Source of the DNA: Planctomycetota bacterium
Lineage (GTDB): Bacteria > Planctomycetota > Phycisphaerae > Phycisphaerales > Phycisphaeraceae
Assembly (NCBI GenBank): GCA_016350165.1
Contig: CP066225.1
Location: 4,030,001 to 4,094,000 of the forward strand
DNA length: 64,000 bases
Direction: 5' to 3'
The notes under the pieces are model-generated. The model was not told where the DNA came from. It made no database searches and saw only the letters and a list, made by a program, of their open reading frames with translations. This document shows, piece by piece, positions 58,822-64,000 of this stretch (the first letter of the stretch is position 1; the number at the start of each line of letters is the position of its first letter). The translations under genes were made by a program, and so were the position numbers.

Positions 58822-59288
58822 TGCTGTACCTCCATTTCATTAAGGTAACTATCGATCGCATCACTCACGTAAGCATCAAATGCTCGTGGCTCCTTCATTA
58901 AAGTCCACACATCATCTAGCCGTTGAAAATCTTTCACCTTACCATTCTCAACCCAAGCAACAACGATACAACTTGCTATGACATCGAATTTTTTTGCGAT
59001 TGCTTCATGCTCTTGAAAATCGATTTCGTCCCATCGTATCAATTCTGTATGGCGCTCCTTAGCATATGATTGTTCTAATAGCTCGATAGTCATCTGCTCA
59101 ATCGTATTACATGTCACACATCGAAACGAAGAGTGTAAATAATAGACAGCGACATAATCGCCACCTTGATTTGTCGTAAAAGCTGGCATTTGCTCTTTCG
59201 ATACAGAGTTCTTTCCAAATGCATAACCTATACTGATTAAACTAAAGATAACTAAAACATGCGTTATGATTTTTTTACTTTTTTCCAT
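58818..59288 (-). CDS. arsF: ArsF-like protein (nitroreductase-subunit family)
   Basis: 156 residues. An N-terminal signal anchor (residues 6-24) is followed by a thioredoxin-like domain: YVAVYYLHSSFRCVTCNTIEQMT carries a CVTC redox motif near residue 58, and later DVIASCIVVAWVENGKVKDFQRLDDVW. This is the layout of the ArsF family from arsEFG operons, where it takes part in reduction of nitroaromatic arsenicals. It lies between the thioredoxin lipoprotein and arsG. AAAGG about 8 bases before the ATG. Confidence 0.8.
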   Translation of the reverse strand: MEKSKKIITHVLVIFSLISIGYAFGKNSVSKEQMPAFTTNQGGDYVAVYYLHSSFRCVTCNTIEQMTIELLEQSYAKERHTELIRWDEIDFQEHEAIAKKFDVIASCIVVAWVENGKVKDFQRLDDVWTLMKEPRAFDAYVSDAIDSYLNEMEVQQ

Positions 59289-59314
59289 AACACAGACCTT
59301 TAATAAAATGAATA

Positions 59315-59815
59315 TTATTGTGTGTTTTCTGACGATGCTTTAAATTGATAACCCAACTCCTCCCATTTCTTCAGGATGTCTTCCTTAGAAATGAAACCTT
59401 CATGGGTCCATAACCGTTCACCATCTTTATTAAAGAAAATTTGGGTTGGAATTGATCTGATTTGATGCTTAGCTGCAATTGCTTTGTTTTCAGGCTGCCA
59501 TACATCAACAAACTCAACATCGAATACGCCCTTGTATTCAACTGTCAATTCTTCCAGAATTGGTGCCATCTTTTTACATGGAATACACTTTTTAGCACCT
59601 AAATCTAAGAGTTTAGGTAAAATCTTTTTGACATCCTTCTGATCGTCTGAACTTTCCTCTATTTCTGCGAGACTTACCTCTTTTATTTCAGAGTCATCAG
59701 TATGACGTGCATTATTGCTCGGTAAATTTTGTTTAGGTGCATTCTCTTTCGCACAGCCACTTATTACTATAAAAGTAACGATTATCATGATTCCGAATAG
59801 TTTTACAGATTTCAT
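59315..59815 (-). CDS. Thioredoxin-fold lipoprotein
   Basis: 166 residues. Lipobox VISGC near residue 21 gives a lipid anchor; a spacer of about 45 charged residues follows, then a thioredoxin domain with the active site CIPCK near residue 80 and the cis-Pro loop SIPTQIFF near 127. It is probably the periplasmic thiol donor for ArsF/ArsG, the place ArsE takes in other operons. AAGGA precedes the ATG by 9 bases. CxPC in place of the standard CGPC may shift its redox potential. Confidence 0.85.
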   Translation of the reverse strand: MKSVKLFGIMIIVTFIVISGCAKENAPKQNLPSNNARHTDDSEIKEVSLAEIEESSDDQKDVKKILPKLLDLGAKKCIPCKKMAPILEELTVEYKGVFDVEFVDVWQPENKAIAAKHQIRSIPTQIFFNKDGERLWTHEGFISKEDILKKWEELGYQFKASSENTQ

Positions 59816-59871
59816 TAATATGATTCCTTCATCTATTGAATATATTTATAACTCAAATTTAGATTTGTTTG

Positions 59872-60102
59872 TTAGACAAGCATCGCCTTGACTTCATCAA
59901 CTGAAGGTACTTTCCCAGCGAGCTTAACAACACCATCAACCGCTAACGCAGGTGTTATCATGACGCCAAATGTTACAATCTCATTGATGTCCGTTATTTT
60001 CTCTAACTCATATTCCAGCTTTAAATCCTCTGCCGCTAATTCAGCGACTACCGCCAGTTGTTTACACTTTGGACAACCTGTGCCTAAAATTTGAATTTTC
60101 AT
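59872..60102 (-). CDS. Small thioredoxin-like protein (CPKC type)
   Basis: 76 residues from the ATG with GGAG 7 bases upstream; the frame opens 12 bases earlier at a TTG. Residues 1-20 read MKIQILGTGCPKCKQL, the redox motif of the small MTH895/TM0996 glutaredoxin-like family, with the cis-Pro loop VMITPALAVDG near 50. Cytosolic, no signal. In many genomes it is found next to ArsP/permease genes, as here, and probably passes electrons to or chaperones metal for the permease. Confidence 0.88.
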   Translation of the reverse strand: MKIQILGTGCPKCKQLAVVAELAAEDLKLEYELEKITDINEIVTFGVMITPALAVDGVVKLAGKVPSVDEVKAMLV

Positions 60103-60126
60103 TTTGAACTCCAATATTTGAATTAT

Positions 60127-61428
60127 TTATCCAAACAGAATGCCAAACAGCATCCCGCTTATTGTTGCCATAACTATCACAAGACTCACAAACACCACTG
60201 TCTTCTTCGTCCCAAGTACGCTGCGTATCACGAGCATGTTTGGCAAACTCAACGCCGGACCAGCCAACAGCAACGCCAATGCAGGCCCTTTGCCCATCCC
60301 ATTACCGATCAACCCCTGTAAAATTGGTACCTCCGTCAATGTCGCAAAGTACATAAAAGCTCCTGCAAATGAAGCGAAAAAATTTGCATGTAATGAATTA
60401 CCACCTACCGCACTCGCTACCCACTCCGACGGAATTAAACCTTCATGCCCCACGCGCCCAAGTAATGCCCCTGCAATCAAAACGCCAAATAACAGTAAAG
60501 GTAATATCTGTTTTGCAAACCCCCAGGATGATTCAAACCAAGCTGAAGTTTCGCCCTTATCTGTGCTTGTAAATGCAGATAACCCGATCGTCGCGGCTGC
60601 GAATGCAACCATCGGTTGCTCTGGAAATACAATCGCCAACCCAGCCGTAGGCACCGCAGCTAATACAATCTTCCACCATGCCATTTCAAACCACATCACA
60701 AGCATTGCGCCCAACCCTAACGCAAAGATGGATGTTGCAACCCATTTCATACTATAAATCGCCATCCACAACCCTTCGTTCTCCAATGGCTTGCCCCAAT
60801 TCGCAAAAACCAAAATCCCAACCATAGATGCAAAGTACATCGCGTTTTGCCACAGTGGACGCTTCACATCTTCTTTTGGCATCGCTTGTTGTGCCGCAAC
60901 CTTCGCCGCTTCTTCCTTCCTGAAAATCAAGTGCATCAATACACCAATGACGACACTAAACAACACTGCGCCCACCGCTCTTGCTATCCCCAACTCCGTA
61001 CCCAAAATCCTTGCGGTTAACACAATCGCCAGAACATTAATCGCAGGCCCTGAATACAAAAACGCAGTTGCTGGACCCAGCCCCGCACCCATCTTGTGTA
61101 TCCCCGAAAACAAAGGCAAAACCGTACACGAACATACCGCCAAAATACTGCCTGACACCGACGCCACCCCATATGCAAGTATCTTGTTCGCACCTGCTCC
61201 CATATACTTCATCACGGATGCTTGACTGATGAATACCGCTATCGCGCCTGCAATAAAAAATGCTGGTATCAAACACAATAAAACATGTTCACGCGCGTAC
61301 CATTTCGTCAGGTACAACGCTTCTATCACCGACTGACGCAACCGCTCGGATTCCACCGGCAAATAAAAGAACGCTAAAAATACACCAGCGATCAACGCCA
61401 ACTTCTTCCATTCAGTTTTCCAGTTCAC
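60127..61428 (-). CDS. Permease of the ArsP/DUF318 type
   Basis: 433 residues, about ten membrane segments. The family core is seen twice: FFIAGAIAVFISQASVMKYMG...ASVSGSILAVCSCTVLPLFSGIHKMGAGLGPATAFLYSGPAIN (near 55-130), and ATLTEVPILQGLIGNGMGKGPALALLLAGPALSLP near 370. The CSCTVLP motif carries the Cys residues that bind trivalent arsenic in ArsP, an exporter of methylarsenite and aromatic arsenicals. A GTG start with GGAG 9 bases upstream. A second ArsR-like operator sits just before it, so it may have its own promoter. Confidence 0.88.
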   Translation of the reverse strand: MNWKTEWKKLALIAGVFLAFFYLPVESERLRQSVIEALYLTKWYAREHVLLCLIPAFFIAGAIAVFISQASVMKYMGAGANKILAYGVASVSGSILAVCSCTVLPLFSGIHKMGAGLGPATAFLYSGPAINVLAIVLTARILGTELGIARAVGAVLFSVVIGVLMHLIFRKEEAAKVAAQQAMPKEDVKRPLWQNAMYFASMVGILVFANWGKPLENEGLWMAIYSMKWVATSIFALGLGAMLVMWFEMAWWKIVLAAVPTAGLAIVFPEQPMVAFAAATIGLSAFTSTDKGETSAWFESSWGFAKQILPLLLFGVLIAGALLGRVGHEGLIPSEWVASAVGGNSLHANFFASFAGAFMYFATLTEVPILQGLIGNGMGKGPALALLLAGPALSLPNMLVIRSVLGTKKTVVFVSLVIVMATISGMLFGILFG

Positions 61429-61449
61429 GACTTGTTACTCCAATGGTCA

Positions 61450-61467
61450 TTTGGCAAAATAACCAAA
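61450..61467 (-). promoter_or_regulatory. Predicted ArsR operator 2
   Basis: 18-bp inverted repeat; on the minus strand TTTGGTTATTTTGCCAAA. Same pattern as operator 1, located between arsR and the permease. Confidence 0.6.
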
Positions 61468-61488
61468 CGTAAAACTAAAAAAATATTA

Positions 61489-61806
61489 CTACAGCAATGA
61501 TGCTTTGGATTTTGCTTCCGATTTAACAACTGATTCAACACAATTCACAAATTTCATCACACAAGGCGTCTTCAATTTATAAAAAACCTGTTTCCCACGC
61601 TTGTCATCATTCACAATCCCCACCTGCTTCAAAACTGACAAGTGTTTTGAGATCGTCGAAAAATCAGCATCAATCACCTCAACAAATTCGCAAACACACT
61701 TTTCTCCAGCAACTAACTGCTCAACCATCCATAGCCGCGTTGGATGCGCAAGCGCCTTTAGCACTTTCGCCTTTGCTTCAAAAAGTTGTTTTTCTTTTTT
61801 GTTCAT
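61489..61806 (-). CDS. arsR: ArsR/SmtB-family transcriptional repressor
   Basis: 105 residues from ATG 61806; a GTG at 61815 is in frame and could serve for a leaderless transcript. Winged-helix regulator: LKALAHPTRLWMVEQLV, then CVCEFVEVIDADFSTISKHLSVLKQVGIV (helix-turn-helix) and KRGKQVFYKL (wing). The CVC pair near residue 35 with further Cys near 83 and 90 could form the trivalent arsenic site. It likely represses the operon by binding two matching inverted repeats (61830, 61450) and lets go when arsenic binds. Confidence 0.92.
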   Translation of the reverse strand: MNKKEKQLFEAKAKVLKALAHPTRLWMVEQLVAGEKCVCEFVEVIDADFSTISKHLSVLKQVGIVNDDKRGKQVFYKLKTPCVMKFVNCVESVVKSEAKSKASLL

Positions 61807-61829
61807 ATCAATCACTCGTAGGTACTACA

Positions 61830-61847
61830 TTTGGCGAATTTACCAAA
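61830..61847 (-). promoter_or_regulatory. Predicted ArsR operator 1
   Basis: 18-bp inverted repeat; on the minus strand TTTGGTAAATTCGCCAAA, 15-32 bases before the possible transcription start of arsR, between where -10 and -35 would fall. Confidence 0.6.
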
Positions 61848-61926
61848 TAACGGAGCTGTGTCAACCCATCACACCAGAAAGATATCATTACACAATTTCA
61901 ATAGTATCGACTCCCAAGCAAAACCT

Positions 61927-62096
61927 GTGCGCACTTTTACGCATCATAAGTCCGCTTTTGGAGGTAATTTTTACGTTTTTCGCACTTACTCCCACCACAC
62001 CGCACGCATCTCGTCCAATCCTCAGGCTCCACCTCAAAAGAATTTCCTTTTTTATGACCGTCTCAAAAACCAACTTCCGTTCAAAACGCGTGCACA
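61927..62096 (+). repeat. 170-bp dispersed repeat, copy at the 5' side of the ars operon
   Basis: Direct-orientation partner of 57954-58123. Same head (GTGCGCAC-N4-ACGCA), the same 19-base block at 62061-62079, and a GCGTGCACA end. Confidence 0.75.
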
Positions 62097-62190
62097 TGTC
62101 CGCATTGCCCTCAAATCCAACTCGCGAGCATCCAACCCCAAATACCACTAAAATATCTCTAACACCCCGATTCACTCCATTGGATGCCGT

Positions 62191-63042
62191 ATGACCGACC
62201 CAAGACACAACAACCCAGACCCGCAAAGCGATTCAGAACCGTATCTAGGTCCTGAACCGCAAAAGCACCGCTACAAGCTCACCGTTGCCTATGATGGCTC
62301 CGATTTCTTTGGTTGGCAAAAACAAGAACCACCCGATCAGGAACCGCTCCGCACTGTGCAAGGCGTTCTCGAACAGGCACTCATCCGTAAACTCAAACAA
62401 CCCATCATTCTCACAGGCGCATCCCGCACTGATTCTGGTGTTCATGCGCTTGGCCAAGTCGCGCACTTTGACGCAACAACTCGTATTCCAGTTGAAAATC
62501 TCGCCCACGCTGTCAACGGTTGTCTCCCACCTGACATCGATATCCGCAAAGCTGAAATCACAACCGACGATTTTCAATCCATCCTTGGCGCAAAAAATAA
62601 ACAGTATCGATATCGTTTCTATACCTCACGACATCGCCCATTAGGTTTCCGCAACCTCGTCTACCACACCCATTATCCCCTTGATCCGACACGCATGCAG
62701 GACGCTGCAAATCGCCTTGTTGGAGAACATGATTTTGAAGGCTTTGCAACTGCTGGGCATGGGCGCGAATCAACTGTGCGCACGATCTATTCATGCGATA
62801 TAGAAATCAACGGCGAATTCACTGATATCGTTGTAACAGGTAATGGTTTTCTCTGGAATCAAATCCGCATCATAGCCGGCACACTTCTCGAAGTTGGCCG
62901 CGGTCATTTTGAACCTGATCGCATTGATGAAATCATCCGCACGACAGATCGTCAATTGGCTGGCCCGACATTGCCACCATCAGGTCTGACGCTTGAATGG
63001 ATTTCGTATGAAACGCGTAAAGCGCAAGGGGGTGACGTATGA
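62191..63042 (+). CDS. truA: tRNA pseudouridine(38-40) synthase
   Basis: Turns uridines 38-40 of the tRNA anticodon arm into pseudouridine. 283 residues: YKLTVAYDGSDFFGWQKQ near residue 28, the catalytic segment ASRTDSGVHALGQVAHF with its Asp near 80, FYTSRHRPLGFRN, HDFEGFATAGHGRESTVRTI near 180, and GNGFLWNQIRIIAGTLLEVGRG near 222. An acidic 25-residue N-terminal extension is present. Its stop overlaps the next gene's start (ATGA). Confidence 0.96.
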   Translation: MTDPRHNNPDPQSDSEPYLGPEPQKHRYKLTVAYDGSDFFGWQKQEPPDQEPLRTVQGVLEQALIRKLKQPIILTGASRTDSGVHALGQVAHFDATTRIPVENLAHAVNGCLPPDIDIRKAEITTDDFQSILGAKNKQYRYRFYTSRHRPLGFRNLVYHTHYPLDPTRMQDAANRLVGEHDFEGFATAGHGRESTVRTIYSCDIEINGEFTDIVVTGNGFLWNQIRIIAGTLLEVGRGHFEPDRIDEIIRTTDRQLAGPTLPPSGLTLEWISYETRKAQGGDV

Positions 63043-64000
63043 AGATCATGCACATTATTACACGGTTAATTCAGGGTGGGGCGCAGCAGAATACTGTGAT
63101 GAGTTGTAAGGCTCAGGTTGCTGCTGGGCATCAGGTAGTATTAGTTTATGGGCCGATTTATGGGCCTGAGGGATCGTTGTTGGATGAGGCACAACAATCG
63201 GGCTCGAAGTTGGTTGAACTACCATCAATGGTGCGTTCGATTCATCCATTTAAAGATGCACAGTGTTATCAAGCGATGAAACGGCTGATACGTGAAGAGA
63301 AACCTAACATTGTGCATACGCATTCATCGAAGGCAGGGATCACGGGACGTGTTGCAGCTTGGAATGCTTTACCTGCAAAACAGCGGCCGATTGTGATACA
63401 TACGGTGCATGGTTTGCCGTTCCATGATCATCAATCGAAGTTGGTGCATAACTTGTATGTGGGGTTGGAAAAATATGCAGCGAAGCATAGCCATCATCTG
63501 ATCGCGATAACGCCTGCGATGGTGCAAGCGTTTGTTGATAAGAATATTGCGTCCGCTCAACAGTTTTCAGTGATTCCATCGGGTGTAGATTTGAGCCGAT
63601 TTAAACTTGACTCTAACGCGCGGATAGAGACGAGGCGAAAGTATAAGATTCCAGAAGATGCACCGGTGATAGCAAATCTTGCGCGTCTTGATCCTTTGAA
63701 GGGTCATGATGATTTATTGTATGTGTATCCTGAACTTGCAAGACAGTTGGGATCTGAAACGAGGTTGCTGTTTATCGGTGATGGCTATTATCGCCAAGAG
63801 CTTGAACAGAAGATCGTGAGTGCAGGTTTGGAGGATCGCGTGATTATTACGGGATACATCCCACATAAACAGATTGCCGCGACATTGGCTGCTGCAGATA
63901 TGAAGGTGCTTCCTTCGTATCAAGAGGGGCAATCGAGGACGTTGATTGAAGCGTTGCTGCTGGGGGTGCCGATTGTTGCATATAATGTTGGTGGAATTCC
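63039..64000 (+). CDS. Glycosyltransferase family 4 protein, 3' end outside the window
   Basis: About 320 residues visible; the frame is open to the last base. N-terminal domain begins MKIMHIITRLIQGGAQQNTV, with the GGAQ loop of the GT-B fold; IVHTHSSKAGITGRVAAW follows near 85. The second domain has NLARLDPLKGHDDLL near 208, FIGDGYYRQEL, VIITGYIPHKQIAATLAAADMKVLPS, and the EGQSRTLIEA acidic motif that binds the sugar nucleotide. It transfers a sugar to a lipid or glycan for the envelope. The start overlaps truA (ATGA) with GGGGG upstream. Composition turns G-rich here, unlike truA. Confidence 0.93.
   Translation, partial: MKIMHIITRLIQGGAQQNTVMSCKAQVAAGHQVVLVYGPIYGPEGSLLDEAQQSGSKLVELPSMVRSIHPFKDAQCYQAMKRLIREEKPNIVHTHSSKAGITGRVAAWNALPAKQRPIVIHTVHGLPFHDHQSKLVHNLYVGLEKYAAKHSHHLIAITPAMVQAFVDKNIASAQQFSVIPSGVDLSRFKLDSNARIETRRKYKIPEDAPVIANLARLDPLKGHDDLLYVYPELARQLGSETRLLFIGDGYYRQELEQKIVSAGLEDRVIITGYIPHKQIAATLAAADMKVLPSYQEGQSRTLIEALLLGVPIVAYNVGGI

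Larger units (their letters stand above)
61816..62190. other. Control region of the ars operon plus repeat
   Basis: Holds the arsR operator and, beyond it, the second copy of the 170-bp dispersed repeat. A TAAAAT box at 62151 may serve truA. No gene. Confidence 0.55.

Noticed and set aside
57924-62226. Minus-strand open frames through the two 170-bp repeats (57924-58124 and 61888-62226) giving similar peptides
   Set aside because: They share wording such as RKLVFE only because the DNA is a repeat. Differences include many amino-acid-changing substitutions, and one copy contains a terminator.

Overview
The window looks like chromosomal DNA from a planctomycete of the class Phycisphaerae. Three things point there: four secreted proteins with PEP-CTERM tails, short proteins carrying the CxxCGYxL...CPECG zinc ribbon typical of that class, and a mix of housekeeping genes with planctomycete-style extensions (long GyrB, LigA with an insert in its zinc finger). 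The species cannot be named from the sequence alone. I saw no tRNA, rRNA, CRISPR array, transposase or phage gene.

Layout. 1-8.5 kb: end of a TPR protein, gyrB, a secreted TPR-like protein, tag, and rplM-rpsI on the minus strand. 9-18.3 kb: a Wzz-like protein with a very long coiled coil, an orphan iron-type ABC ATPase, a macrodomain protein, two lipoproteins, trmL and a DUF438/hemerythrin/PAS protein. 18.3-25.1 kb is the accessory core: GTGCGCAC-type hairpin repeats, an AT-rich orphan with a degenerate nucleotide-cyclase-like pattern, two unusual small proteins that read as circularly permuted acyl carrier proteins with a zinc ribbon in the middle, two paralogous PEP-CTERM propeller-like proteins, and an Acr3 arsenite pump. 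25.1-34.1 kb: mfd, a lipoprotein, an ArgA-like acetyltransferase, an LPG-synthase-type membrane protein, ligA and a DUF3553 protein. 34.1-42 kb: a candidate small RNA, membrane and beta-barrel proteins, a decayed response regulator, a PEP-CTERM glycosidase and a fucose-isomerase-like protein. 42.5-48.7 kb: a UvrC without its helix-hairpin-helix end, a phosphoesterase, VanZ, YggU, an HDAC-family deacetylase and two YkgJ proteins. 48.8-57.6 kb: a sugar ABC transporter (no ATPase), Gph, a flavin reductase, a fused siroheme-decarboxylase-like protein, an esterase and a PEP-CTERM protein. 57.8-62.1 kb: an arsR-permease-thioredoxins-arsF-arsG operon with two predicted ArsR operators, bracketed by direct copies of a 170-bp dispersed repeat. 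The window ends with truA and the start of a glycosyltransferase 4 gene.

Working together. The six ars genes form one operon for sensing, reducing and exporting (probably aromatic) arsenicals; the distant acr3 gene adds inorganic arsenite export. The two permuted ACP-like genes each sit beside one of the paralogous PEP-CTERM propeller genes, which suggests a duplicated module of unknown function. Several housekeeping genes without a Shine-Dalgarno have a TANAAT-type -10 box 6-7 bases before the start codon, so many mRNAs here are probably leaderless.

One large-scale oddity is strong G/C strand asymmetry that switches sign several times inside 64 kb and does not follow gene orientation. Function calls come from reading motifs by eye; no database search was run.
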